Shown: piece by piece, positions 35,401 through 47,650 of the stretch
How the letters are laid out: each line of letters starts with the position of its first letter
Position numbering within the stretch: the first letter of the stretch is position 1
The notes under the pieces: generated by a model
The model's database searches: none
What the model saw: the letters and a program-made list of their open reading frames with translations, nothing else
What the model was told of the DNA's origin: nothing
DNA from: Holothuria scabra
Lineage: Eukaryota > Echinodermata > Holothuroidea > Aspidochirotida > Holothuriidae
NCBI GenBank assembly: GCA_037179385.1
Contig: CM074193.1
Coordinates: 7,833,547-7,897,546, forward strand
Length of the DNA stretch: 64,000 bases
Direction: 5' to 3'
Made by a program: the position numbers and the translations under genes

Positions 35401-36539
35401 ACTAACACTACGGTTTCATGCAAGTTTGGTTTCGAATACAGCCCATGCCAAATACGATGCAAATTCTTCTCTTAAGTAAGTTGCCTCTTACGACACACGG
35501 AAAATGCCGAGAGCTTATTTTTTAATCTTAATCCACGGTGGGAAGGAGGGGGGGGGGTCAAGATTGGTGTGATATAAGTACTGGCGTGAATTTCCTATGC
35601 GCACGCCCTTCAGCAAAAACGCATATCCTTATATCCAATATGCTATGTTTTCAACACTTCAGATGACAAGGGACTCCCAAATTCAATAACACACTTAACT
35701 ATGCATTGAGAAAGATCATTCAGTAAACTTCGCAGATTATCGGCCTTGTTGAATTACTAAATGACCCTTTCCATGTATCCCGAAAGGCTTGATTGCATTA
35801 GCCTGTTAACGTGTTTTCTTTTAAAATCAGTTTGCCATGAAAAAAGGGCAATAGTAATCATTAATTTTTGGCAGATTGCATACACCTTATAGTAATCCTA
35901 AGAAGTTCAACTCTTACTGAAAAAAGAAGAATTGCATTCACTGGAATGAAGACGGATGAATTCGATGTAGGTAAAAACAGAAGTTCCCGAGACAACGCGT
36001 CTCCGAGGCTTCTGTTTTATTAAGACAATTCGTACCAAATTCTAATTACATAGAATATAGCACTAATAAATAATCCTATTTGAAAGGTGTGTCATTCATG
36101 TCTCGAGGAATGTATTATGCCTGACAACATCTCTCAAGGTTCTGACAGTCTGCTACGTTAAAGTGATGATGTTAGGTTAGAGTTGGAAGGCCCGAAACGT
36201 GGTATTTCATTATGATATAGCCGACTGCGAGGATTAGGTGGAATATAGAATCGATTTCATCTCAAATGGAATAAATATCCATAACCAAAATTGCACCCGA
36301 AAAAGCTTTGTGAAATTAGAAGGGGGCTGTGTACTGTAGCGTGTAGTGGCCTGATTTGGAAATTTGGGAAAAATACATTTCAAACGCTTGTAATCAGGTC
36401 TCTAAAGGTGTAGGTATTCTTTGTAGATTGAATCATATTTTACCTCGATTTATTCTGGGAAAGGTTTAAACCTTACTCTTACTGCTTATTCTGTCAAATT
36501 TTTCTTATTATTGTATCGTGATCTGATACCACTTCGTCA
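32401..36539. other. Four kilobases with no supported gene
   Basis: A family R motif piece at about 34434 ('gggcgcgaagagcgcg') and a hairpin at 35974-36018 are the only structures seen. Short frames lack splice context or known domains. Confidence 0.3.
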
Positions 36540-36543
36540 TTAA

Positions 36544-37102
36544 AGGGGAGGTTTAAGCAAAAATTTAATTTTCATATGTGAAAGAGGAACAAAATCTACA
36601 CAGTGTGGTGTAAGTCCCATTCAAATCGGAAATGTATTTCTTGAGATATCAGTGAATGAAGTCAGTAGATTTGTGTTCAAAAGTGATTTTGATGGCAGCG
36701 GGGCTTATATCACTTCCTCACATTGACAAGGAATGCTTTGTTTCCCTTTGTTTTATCAGACTGTTGTGTTGACCTTGAAGTTAATAGGAGTATAACCTCC
36801 TTGTGGGGGATGCAAAGTTTGTAAAATTCTCATGCCACTTATGCAATCACATTTTAATAATATGGGATTGATGAGGAGAAAATCCAGTATAAAATTTAAA
36901 GAAAAACAAAAGGCTGCCCATTAATGTGGGGATGCGATGTCATATGTGCTTGCTTCAAGTTCACTTTTTGTTGAAAACTGAAAACTTTACGAGCTTATGT
37001 CTTGGGAACTACACATCGGATTTCAATGCAAATTTCACCGAAATGCTCAGAATAAGTACCCCTCTAACATACCAAATCCAGTTGTGACCTTAAACCCTTC
37101 TT
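36544..37102. mobile_element. TTAA-flanked MITE, family T2, copy 1
   Basis: TTAA at 36540-36543 and 37103-37106. Ends AGGGGAGGTTTAAGC and, reversed, AAGAAGGGTTTAAGG. The 559-bp body is about 85% like 55860-56400 ('caaaatctacacagtg', 'atgccacttatgcaatcaca', 'cttgcttcaagttcact'). Confidence 0.85.
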
Positions 37103-37145
37103 TTAAAGTCAATTAAACTTCTTCAAAAACGAGTCCTTCGACATC

Positions 37146-37301
37146 TACACTGTAAATTAACAGAACAACAAAATAAAGAAATAAATAAGGGTAACAGAAA
37201 AGCTCTGGAAACTTATTACCAGAACTTTTCTGTATTCTTTATGTGTTTTTTATTTTTTATTCTGTAAATTTACAGCGAATTTGAGCCATTTGTACAGTGT
37301 A
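37146..37301. mobile_element. 156-bp MITE with TACACTG termini
   Basis: Ends TACACTGTAAA and CAGTGTA. Internal inverted words 'gtaaattaacagaa' / 'ttctgtaaatttacag' and 'aaaagctctgg' / 'ccagaacttttc'. Same terminus type as 40082-42855. Confidence 0.7.
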
Positions 37302-38029
37302 TGTATGTGTATACTTAAAGCAATTATTTTGGTTTTGTGCTTTCCGGGGTGTGAACGTTCTAGTCAAGCCATCAAGAGTTTTTAACACACTTCCCTTTTC
37401 ACGACATTTTGGCTTGTAAGATGCAATGAATGATAATTTTCACATGTAGAGCAAATTGTTGTGAAAAAAAAAAAACCAATCAATGAAATGAAATGAAATT
37501 TACTGAGTAGGACATAATTAACAATACGAAGCCTTATCAAGCAGTCAAGGGAAGAAAAGGTAGAACGGAGACAACTATAGCCGATTAATGCTAGAACAAG
37601 CCCTAGATGAAGAAATATCAACTGCAAAAATCGAATGTACACCAATAAGCTTAAACTACATTATGAAAAAGACGCACTGTAATGTCAAGTCTCCACCGGA
37701 TGCGGTGTTTTTTCCGTAGAACCCGTATACGGCAATGGAAATATTGGTTTTTGACAAAGTTTTAAATTTGTTTCAAAATCATGGTTACTATGTAGGGGTT
37801 ATGTGTTTATGGTTACGTGAATTGGGTACATACTTGATCTGCAGTCCTTTCAAAATTTTGTGTCAGAATTACAAAAAGGGATTGAAAAGCTGCTATTTTT
37901 AATAAGGGGATGAAGCCTATTTTTGTCCCCTTTTTTTCGAGAAGGTGATTGGTCCATTATATGGATCTTACATTGCCATCCTAAAACTCGCTGGAAAACT
38001 TTAATCAACAGCATACCGAAATGCAATTC

Positions 38030-40081
38030 GCAGTCGAACACCTTTAACGGATTCGGGTTTGATTTGATTTGAATCTCGCACAACGAAAACATCAAGAGAG
38101 ACAAAGTAGGACAGCAAAAAATAATAATAATAAATAAAAGAACAAGATAGGACATGTGCAGGGATGACACAGAAAAGTCTGACAAGCAGACTTATTTCCA
38201 CTGTGGTCCCTAAAACATAAAATAGATACAACATAAAGCACAGCACGGTTCACAAGAAAATCTAAAAATTAAAGGTATAAAAATATGAAGCTCTCTTCCT
38301 CTCTAAATCTGGTATAAAAATATCTTCTAATTAAAGTTTAAAAAGAGCTAAAAATACTGCACCTTTGAATTTTGGCAGGTAAAGAATTCCACAATTTGCA
38401 ACCTGTAAATTTAAAAGTTTTAACTCCATAATTTGTGGAAAACCTAGGAACAAACACAGATGAGACATTAGACCTAGTATTATAAGAGTGATTTGCAGAC
38501 AGAATATCTAGTGATAAGTAGCTGGGAGCCAAACCATTAAGGATCCTGTACATGTGATTTAAATTTAATTGGGAAACTCTAAGCTTAAGCGGGAGCCAAT
38601 TCATATAAAAAAAATGTGAAGAATTTAATGACGTGAGAGGATGTAAATCAAGTACAAAACGCAAAACGTTATTGTGACAAAACTGAAGCATGTTTTGGGT
38701 CTATAATGAAAGTCCACTAAACCACGAACAACAAGCATAATCAAAAACACAAAGAACAAGCGAGTTGGCCAGTAACTTTCTAGACCTCAAATCAAGGCAA
38801 TTGCCTTTCCCATAGAGAAATTTTAACCTGGTGTTAACTTTTTTTTATGATATCATGACTCACGCTCTCGCCTGATAGATTAGTCTAACCTGGCTCCCAA
38901 CTTCCAAGTACTTAACAACAGAAGTAGAGTTACCATTTGTACCATAGACCTATTTTCAAATAGATATTACAATGAATTGTGGGATATAGTTTTGGGCGTG
39001 CGTCAATTTTTACCACAGTAAAATGCCATTGACAAAAACGACAAACACCAAAACCCTATCCCACAATTCTTTGTAATTGCTATTTGGAAATAGGTCTATT
39101 ACACTGAATCTTGAGGTCAGGTTGTTGTTTTTAGCTTTTCTGTAGGTCCAAATAGAATTGATTCAGTTTTACCCAAATGCAGAGACAATTTATTATCAAT
39201 TAACCACAAATTTAGTTTTTCAAGTTCCATACTCAGGGAAGATTCAATAGTTCTAATATTATTACCAGAAACCAAAAGGGCAGAATCGTCAGCATAAAGG
39301 ATCACTTTATAGGAAACAGCAGAGTGAAACTACACTTAAAATAGAAATGGGGCGATAGTTACCTACATCAGTTTTAGTACCTTTTTTGTGGAGACGAACT
39401 ACCCTAGCACATTTGAGATCGTGTGGGATGACACCCGAGTGAAGGGAAATATTAATTATATGAGTCAAGTGGGAGACAACCTGAGCAGAGCTGCCTTTGA
39501 TAAACTTAACAGGCATCTCATCAAGACCAGTGGCTTTAGATGAACACAGATTACTAATGATTGCTTAAACTTCACTTTCACTAACAGGGGCCAAGTAAAA
39601 GGCATTTTCAGACACTTTCAAATTTTTGTAAAAATTTAAAACATGAAGCTTACCAAAAGTCCCCCCACCAATTAGTAATTTATCAACTAAAGTGGACACA
39701 ATACTAGTGAAGTATTCATTAAATTTTTGAGCAACCTTCAATTTGTCAAAACGCAATTCATTATCTATTTCTAAACCTATGTTAGAAGGAGCTGTATCCT
39801 GTTGTTCTTTTGCAGGAGCACCTAAATGTTTCAGAACTTTAAGAGATCCTTTGGGGAATTTATATGATCATTTATTTTATTACGAAAGAAATCAGCTTTA
39901 GCCCTACGAATAAGTTGTGTTTTGTTTCTCAGTTGACGAAAACGAGACAAATATAGGTTTGATTTGGTAATTTTGAACTGAGCCAGATTGTAATCACGAA
40001 GTCGAATCAGGTCAAGTATTTCAGCATTAACCCAGGGTTCATTCCTTTGTTTGGTACGAGTTTCCTTGAGAGGGGCAAGCC
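38030..40081 (-). pseudogene. Broken LINE (non-LTR retrotransposon) polyprotein
   Basis: On the minus strand the order from 40081 downward is: linker (RNEPWVNAEILDLIRLRDYN), pre-RT and RT start (VAQKFNEYFTSIVSTLVDK; KATGLDEMPVKF; NYRPISILSVVS), then a deletion at about 39306 removing the middle of the RT, then the catalytic YADD box (MILYADDSALLVSGN, 39305-39262), then a MITE insertion, then the C-terminal tail (LPLKLRVSQLNLNHMYRILN; YNTRSNVSSVFVPRF; LWNSLPAKIQ, 38691-38340). The 3' tail has an ATT/TAA tract at 38118-38137. Stops and frame changes mean it is dead. The 5' end is cut off by the element at 40082. CR1/L2-like by motif style; exact clade not determined. Confidence 0.85.
38945..39098. 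mobile_element. 154-bp fold-back MITE inside the LINE
   Basis: Left arm TAGACCTATTTTCAAATAG with 'aattgtgggatatagttttg', and the right arm its reverse complement ('ccctatcccacaattct', 'tatttggaaataggtcta'). Interrupts the LINE between the YADD region and the tail, so it is younger than the LINE. Confidence 0.8.
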
Positions 40082-40682
40082 TACACTGTTAAAAATTTCT
40101 CTGTAAATTTACATAATTTTTATGGCAAATTTTTTCCAACCAAATAATGTTTTTTTTACAGCCAGACTGTAATCATGAAAAAACATTAAGTGTTTGTTTT
40201 TTCTTTACAGTTTTTGCATGTAAATTAGTTTACAAATGTCTACTGTAAAATCGAATTACAGAATTGTTCTGTTTTTTTACCTCAATTTTATGTGAATTTA
40301 CAGCCTACTGTTTCATTCTCGGCGTTTTAATATTTATTATAATATCGCTTTTTTTCCTTTCATATGTTATTACGTAACATACACTTCACCATTACGTAGA
40401 TCAGGTATTTGCTTATCAACGTAATGTGTCGTTACGAAGTTGTTTTCAATCAAAACACAATGATTTTTTTTTTCTCTCTTTTATTGGGAGGCGAGCCCAC
40501 TGGCTCACCTATTGTACAACACAAAATGAGTTATCTGGCTCACTCGTTTAAAATAATATTTACAATGAAATGTACAATATATTTACAACAATAATTACGT
40601 TGGGTACGAATCAACGTTGATTACTTAATCAATTTGCCGCCCATCACTAAAATAAGCATGATTCCCAAGTTCGTAATCTAGA

Positions 40683-41405
40683 CTATCCTGTGTCAAATAC
40701 AAACCGATAGCAAGAATCCTCCTCCGTGTCTACTTTTAACACACATGAACCTTCAAAAATATCCCAGAACTGTGACAGGTTACCCGTTTCCTGATAGTAA
40801 TGAAACAAACCTTCAAGTTTATTCTTAAGGGAACTACAGAAATAATTTTCGATGTTCACATCAGGAATGCCATCAAGAATGAATAAACGAATCTTAAATA
40901 CAATGTGTTTGTAGGAGGTAAGTACAAAGTCTATGAGCAAACGATTATGATTGTTATGTGACATATCAGCCCCAAAAAGGGTAGTTAAGACCCATGTGTT
41001 TAAATTGTTCTCATTCACAGTACCCTTTAGTTTCGAGACAATTTTACTCCATAGGGGATTCACCTCTGGGCAGGCTATAAAGAGATGGAAAACGGTTTCA
41101 TTTTCGATGCCGCATAGGCTACATAAAGGGGAATCTACAAGGCTGCATGCGTGAAGTTTTGCATTGGTGAACAGGACGTTATGTAAAATTTTGAAATTAA
41201 GATCAGCTTCAAAGTTGCTATTTAGCCCCCTGTACACATTAAACCATCTTTTAGAGAGGTTGAGGTCAGTGAACTTCCTTTGCCAGAACAATTCTCCTTT
41301 AGGGGGACAAGTATTAAGAGAACGGAGGAGCGAAGTCGCTCCTTTCGTGGTCAAACTCGATGCATCGCAAGTATTACCATCAATATTGAGCATAATAGAA
41401 CACAA
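40683..41405 (-). pseudogene. LINE C-terminal zinc-binding (zf-RVT) region, 240 codons still open
   Basis: The frame contains GELFWQRKFTDLNLSKRWF and the CCHC knuckle CSLCGIENETVFHLFIACPE (C-x2-C-x7-H-x4-C), typical of the reverse-transcriptase zinc-binding domain of non-LTR elements. It is preceded by a TGA upstream of 41405 and has no true ATG start; the reverse transcriptase part is absent. A different LINE from the one at 38-40 kb. It survived with an intact frame, so it is either young or was captured recently. Confidence 0.75.
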
Positions 41406-41821
41406 TGATGATGCTTTGTTGTCATATTGTTGTCAAGTAGACTACTATCTCTAGGAACTTTGTAATTGGAAAGTCACATTTTTTGTACAATATAATAATT
41501 GTTTTTAAAATAAATATGACAAAGAATGCAAATACATTGGTTGCAAACATTTCCAGACAACGTAAACAATAAGTTTATCACTTCCTGATTAAAAAACGCC
41601 AAAAAAGATATTATTCAAAGCAACAGCAACAGCAATCCTTTTGTTAGGAAAATGCCTACAAAATAAGCTCCACCCATTTATGCAAAATGAGATATACGTC
41701 ATAAAGTGGTAAATTTACAGACTCTTTCAAGTAAATTTGTGAAACGTTTTTAATTCGATCAAGTGCATGAGCGCCTGTGGCGATGAGTTGACATCAGTAT
41801 ACCAATTGTCAGTGCTCTGAA

Positions 41822-42779
41822 ATTAGGGCCTTACAATTTCTTTTACTTAAAAATGTGTGACAAAACACCAGTTGTATGATATTTATAACTAAGAACGTAA
41901 TAACTAAGTATGCTTTTATAATAAATGTAAGTTAATTTTCAAATAGGGCCATAAATTTGCCAAAAATGTTTTCTTTTTTAACTGAAACTTCGCAGAACGA
42001 TGCATGTTATATATTGAAAATTTTCTGGCTATTTCTTATTTGTTTGTTTGGGCTTATTTTTGTTTCTTTTTCAGCTTAAAAACAAAATGAATGTTTGTTA
42101 AATGACAGTATATTTATGTGAAATCAGAAAAATACAAAATACTGTTAAAATTTCTGAAAAATTTACAGAAAAAGTTTTACAAAGCAGTAAAATTTGGTTA
42201 AAAAAGCAGACACAAATGGTTTTTCAAATAAACAGAAAATACATGTTAAACGACCTTTTTTTATTGTAGCAATACAAAGTGTCTGTAAAGATACAGAGAA
42301 ATTAGGGCCTTACAATTTCTTTTTACTTAAAAATGTGTGACAAAACACCAGTTGTATGATATTTATAACTAAGAACGTAATAACTAAGTATGCTTTTATA
42401 ATAAATGTAAGTTAATTTTCAAATAGGGCCATAAATTTGCCAAAAATGTTTTCTTTTTTAACTGAAACTTCGCAGAACGATGCATGTTATATATTGAAAA
42501 TTTTCTGGCTATTTCTTATTTGTTTGTTTGGGCTTATTTTTGTTTCTTTTTCAGCTTAAAAACAAAATGAATGTTTGTTAAATGACAGTATATTTATGTG
42601 AAATCAGAAAAATACAAAATACTGTTAAAATTTCTGAAAAATTTACAGAAAAAGTTTTACAAAGCAGTAAAATTTGGTTAAAAAAGCAGACACAAATGGT
42701 TTTTCAAATAAACAGAAAATACATGTTAAACGACCTTTTTTTATTGTAGCAATACAAAGTGTCTGTAAAGATACAGAAA
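41822..42779. repeat. Near-perfect 480-bp tandem duplication
   Basis: 41822-42299 and 42301-42779 are identical over almost their whole length (one T indel near the start, a base change at the end). AT-rich with many 'tttacag' words; no frame. Confidence 0.95.
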
Positions 42780-42855
42780 ATCTCTATTAAAAGTAAAATA
42801 CAAAAAGTTTAAGTTAAAAAAAGTCTGTAAATTTACAGAAATTTTTAACAGTGTA

Positions 42856-43256
42856 CTTACTCTGAATCGGAGTACAGCTGTATAGCATGCAAGTATTGTT
42901 CCAGAACGTGGCAATATGGAGTGTGGCACACCTCTTTCACCTGACATACTGAATTATTATTGTACTGTATTTTATATATTTTTTTTCAACACGCGCAAAC
43001 TGTTGTTCCAGTCCTTGAATGTTCCCAATATAATCTTTCGCATTTTCCTATAAATTTTACTTACTGGCAGGCAGGCTAATCTATCGTGTCAATGAACATC
43101 ATAAGGTTGAAGTGTGTAGAAAACACTGGTTTTTGTTTTCCAGTCGCTCCAGTGATTGAATATTTCCCATTTCTCTTGTTACTCGATTTTTTTATTTTCT
43201 CAATGAACATCATTGTTCGCGGACGTATACCTCCGGAGATATGATTTCCTCAGTAT
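42856..43256. other. No feature recognised
   Basis: Unassigned sequence between the TACACTG element and the hAT fragment. Confidence 0.3.
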
Positions 43257-43415
43257 CAGGCGCGTAGGCAGGATTGTGTCATGGGAGGGGGAGTTGGTGC
43301 CACGGGGGGGGGGGGTTGGTGTCATGGAGGGGGTTTAGGGGCACGACATGAGGGGAAAGTCTAAGGATAGAGAGACAAAACCGCTATTTTGGGTGTTTCT
43401 TGCATTGCAAGGTTA
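43257..43415. mobile_element. Partial copy of the hAT-like MITE at 15845
   Basis: 'ggcgcgtaggcaggattgtg', 'gggcacgacatgagggga' and 'cattgcaaggt' parallel 15845-15970. The right end is missing. Confidence 0.6.
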
Positions 43416-43542
43416 CAGCTTTCTACAACACCGGACATTTGACATAATGTGACCACGGATCTCAAATTACCTTTTTACTTGGACCATATAATATTATACT
43501 AGTGTTTCTTATAAAGTACTGAAGAAAAGTACTTTAAGAAAG

Positions 43543-43872
43543 TGAGCCAAGTATGACATCAAAAGCAAGATTGATCTGCATTCATGGAACACTGTTTTGG
43601 TCAACATATGAACATTCATTTAGACAAATACAAACATTCATCTAGTCGCCTAAAGTTAACAAAATAGTGTCTGAGGTCCACTTTATCGGAGGAAAGGCTT
43701 TCCTCTCTTGCTCTCCTCATAATAGAAAGCGACAGTTCTGCTAGTATTGACTTTGATCCAGTCATCAACACATTCAGTAAAATGACCATTTGACGAATGG
43801 AACTTAATTATAGGACAACACAGCCCACATTTAAAGACCGTTCATGCAAGGAGACCAAGAACATCAAGCGTG
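43543..43872. repeat. Arm A of a 7.5-kb inverted-repeat structure
   Basis: It is the reverse complement of 50757-51083 with only scattered differences ('catggaacactgttttggtc', 'gtggacctcag' in reverse, 'ccgttcatgcaaggagacc'). Confidence 0.9.
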
Positions 43873-43888
43873 TATCTTTTCCTTTAAT

Positions 43889-45925
43889 GTTTAAAAAATG
43901 TTTATTTGGATATTGTATATCAGATATATTTTCATATTGACATATGAATTGTTAAACTCGAGTTCGTGAAAATTCTTCATTTTACCTGAAGATACCAATT
44001 CATGTAGGTTTTGACCATATTGCATAAAATTTGCTCGAATTTGGGATGTGAAAAGTAATATTTTTCTAAAGTCCTCCCAACTCTCTGGCAAATGGCCGGG
44101 AGGTGAAAAGTAATCAAAATTATATTCAGATGGTGGTTTTTGAGGAGGAGAGCGGTCCACAACACAACCATAGGCGTAGGAAGTGGGGGGTTGGGGCGGC
44201 GACAGCCCACCCAGTTAAAAATGAGGGGGAAGAAGCATGCTTCTCCCCTCCCGGGTAAAAAAAACCACTTGTTTCATTGTTCAAAATCTCAAAAGGAGCA
44301 ATTTAAATGCAATGTGAGGTGCATTTGTTCTCGCACATACATCTCGCACATACATGTTTCCAGGGAAACGGAAGTAGCGCTCGGAAAATTTTTGTACTGA
44401 CTGCTTTAAGGGTTGCAATTTAAGGCGGAAAATTATGCCTTTTTAAAGCTAATAAATTCAAATATGGAACTTCTATTAGGAAGAATTCGGAATTTTATGA
44501 CTTGATGAAGGAAAACTTGGAAAAACCGCACTGTATTTGACTGGTGTCTCAAATGGCAAATTTTCGATTTTTTTACTTTTTCGAGCAAGGACGCAATCAC
44601 CCCTGCCTCCTATAGCTACACCACTGCTCTGCAAGATTGAACAGTGATAAAATTTGGACACTTCAATAACTTGATAATCTATCTACACAAACTACACAAC
44701 TGACAGGGTTGAAAGGTATCTGATGACAGGTGTATATGAGAGCATTTGAGTACGGTCGGTCAATGGTTCCACTGCCCAGAATATGAAAGACTTCAGTTGG
44801 CGCGGAGCGTACAGAAAATTCTCAAAAATCGCGACCCCTTCGACAGCCGGAAATAGCATGTCTCGGGCTTGTAAGTAGTATCTAAGTTTTCCGATTTTCT
44901 TGCAAATGCGAACACCACTGTATCAGGGATGTACTTGAGGCGCTCGATGCACACCGAAATTTCTGCCCTTTTGAAACAATAATATGTTGATATGGAGCTT
45001 GTATTGCAGAAAGATTTGGATTCTGTGTTTCCTGTGAAGAAGTTCAAAGAGTTGGGGGATTGCTGAAGAATCTGCACTTCCTTCAAATATTGGTGGCAAA
45101 TCTGAGAACGATTGCTTTTCTTAAGTCCTCCCGACTGTCTGGCAAAGAGCCGTTCGGCGAAACCAAACTTTAAACTGCTTCCCGAAGAAGCTAGATTGCA
45201 CGACGACACAATCGTTGATGCTACACAATGTTACCTAAGGCAAACGAACTGAAACTTTAAGATTAAATTTCAAAAGTTTTCCAAACTATTAGACAAAATA
45301 TTTCAAAATCAAGAGCTTTCATTGAAGAAAATTTAGAATTCTATGAAAGACATTATACAAAAATGGCAATATAGCTGCCGGTGTCTCCTGATGATGTGGT
45401 GTCACATATGGTAAATATCCCATTTGTCATTTCCAGGGCTCGGAAGAGTTTGTCAAACTGATGTATGTGCGAGAACAAATGCACCGCACATTGCATTTAA
45501 ATTGCTCTTTTTGAGATTTTGAACAATGAAACAAGTGGTTTTTTGACCCGGAAGGGGGAAAGCATCCTTCTCCCTCCTCATTTTTAACTGGATGGGCTGT
45601 CGCCGCCCCAACCCCACTTCCTACGCCTATGGTTGTGTTGTGGACCGCTCTCCTCCTCAAACAACACCACCTGAATGTAATTTTAATTACTTTTTACCTC
45701 CCGGCCATTTGCCAGAGAGTTGGGAGGACTTAAGAAAAATATTACTTTTCACATCCCAAATGCGAGCAAATTTTGTGCAATATGGTCAACAGTCACATGA
45801 CTTGGTATCTTCAGGTAAAATGAAAAATTTACACTAACTCGAGTTTAACAATTCATACGTCAACATGAAAATATATCTGATTTATAATATCCAAATAAAC
45901 ATTTTAAACGTTAAAGGAAAAGATA
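43889..45925. mobile_element. 2-kb family R element with ~455-bp inverted ends
   Basis: The left arm 43889-44345 and right arm 45470-45925 are inverted copies ('gtccacaacacaaccatagg', 'gcatgcttctcccctc', 'ttgttctcgcacatacat'). The core 44346-45469 matches 1560-2250 of family R copy 1, including 'ggcgcggagcgtacagaaaa' and 'atggagcttgtattgcag'. Apparent reverse frames (45209-44793) are shared in part with copy 1 but carry no known domain. Confidence 0.8.
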
Positions 45926-46789
45926 CAAACTCAAGCGCAGATCCGGGGGGGGGGGGGGCTTTTACGGCTTCAGCAACCCCCCCCCTTTTTTTTCGTCACA
46001 TCAACAATAACAAATACACTAAAATAAGCATAATGTTTATCTAGGAGGGGCTATTTCAGGCTCATCCTTTCCCTCACAACACAAATCCAAATACACGAAC
46101 CTCGTATGATATTTGGCCCGGTTGAATAGGTTATCTGCTTACTTTCCTGCCGCCTTGCCTTCGCCACAACAGGGAACTGCACCTCCTTGGCCACAACAAC
46201 AAGATTTGAATAATGTGAATAGCTGTTGGCCAATAGGCCTATGTCATCATGTTAGGAGCGTTACCGACTGAACTATGTTCACACAGTCGCAAGTCAGCCC
46301 ATGTGTGCAATGTGCACTCAGTGAACCGTCGAGTGCGCACCTAAGAGCTGTGTCATTTCAAAATTTTTACACGTTAAGTTAATGAAGATGCGCCCTCGAC
46401 GAGCCCGCGTAGTCGACGGTCACCCCATCATACCGTAGTGGCTGTGAACAGTCGGGACGTTAGTTTTGTCTCAGTTTCCAACGGTGGTTTATTATGGTGT
46501 ATAGAGAAGGGCGGGTGTGCAAACTTTACATTACCATTTCATTTAATGGTATATGGTTCATTTTATCGGTTTTTTCTAATCATTTTATAATAACTTACTT
46601 ATTTTTTTATTGAAATATAAATTTTATTGCAAAAGAAAGCCCAAAAAATGATTGGTTAGATTCTACTTACAGGCAGTGGGAAATGCCGTTTCCGGGGATC
46701 TCTGAGGGATTGTGGTTTTCAAAATTCTCTGTACGCTCCGCGCACACAGATGGTGGCGCTCCGCTTGGTCTTTTGGAAAGAATTAGATA
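45926..46789. repeat. G/C homopolymer runs and a dispersed repeat
   Basis: G14 and C9/T8 runs lie at 45945-45990. 'gcgcacctaagagct' to 'catcata' (46335-46433) recurs at 52150-52240 inside the split T1 element of PAXBP1 intron 1. Confidence 0.5.
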
Positions 46790-47650
46790 CTCCATCGGTG
46801 TAGGAAGCGGGAAGCTGGGTTCGACATCCCCAAGTAAAGAGGGGCGGAAGCAAACTTCCGTCCCCCACTTCTCTAGTCAGAAAACCCCTTTTTCATTTTC
46901 CAAATCTCAAAAATGCAAAATTTCGGCAATATAGAATGCATCATTCCTCTCTCATAATTCAGTTTGGTAAACTTTTCCGAGCTCTGTAAATGACGAAATC
47001 GGATATGTTACCATATGTGGCACCACATCATCAAGAGACATGGGCAGATATATTGCTATTTTTGTAACTGTCTTTCATAGAATTCCAAATTTTCTTCAAT
47101 GAAGGCTCTTGATTTTGAAATATTTTTTTCTAAAAAGGACAAAAAAGTTTGGGAAACTTGAAATGTCATCGGAGAGTGTCAGTTCGTAGTTCTTAGATAA
47201 CATTGTGTAGCAGCAACGATTCAGTCGTCGTGCAACCATTCTCAGATTTGCCAAAAATATATGAAGGAAGTGCAGATTCTTCACTGATCTCCTAACTCTT
47301 TAAAAAATTCCTTACAGGAAACCCAGAATCCAAAGCTCTCTGCAGTACCAGCTCCACATCTACATACATTTGTTTTAAAGGGGCAAAAAGTTCGGCAAGA
47401 TTCGCGCGCCGCAATACGACCATGATACAGTAGTATTCACACGTACTTGAAAGAAAATTGGGAAAACTTAGGTATTACTTTCAAACCCGCGAGACCGGCT
47501 ATCTGAGTAGTCACGATTTATGCTCTCATCAGTTACCTTTCCACCTTGTCAGTTGAGTAGTCTGTGTAGACGGATTCTTTAGTTATTGAAGTGTCAAAAT
47601 GTTATCAATGATCAATGTGGCAGACAGTGGCGTAGCTAGGACTTTTTCCA
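46790..47650 (-). mobile_element. Family R copy
   Basis: 'cggtgtaggaagcgggaag', 'aggggcggaagcaaacttcc' and, in reverse, 'tcgtgcaaccattctcag', 'ccagctccacatctacatac' and 'accttgtcagttgagtag' correspond to the arm and core of the 43.9-45.9 kb copy. Ends near a CAGTGGCGTAGCTAGG terminus at 47630. Confidence 0.6.

Larger units (their letters stand above)
40082..42855. mobile_element. 2.8-kb element with TACACTGTTAAAAATTTCT termini
   Basis: TACACTGTTAAAAATTTCTC at the left and its inverse (ending TTTTTAACAGTGTA) at the right, each followed inward by 'tgtaaatttaca'. It contains a LINE fragment (40683-41405) and a 480-bp tandem duplication. It truncates the LINE at 40081. No transposase is recognised, so it is non-autonomous or carries captured sequence. 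Confidence 0.7.
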
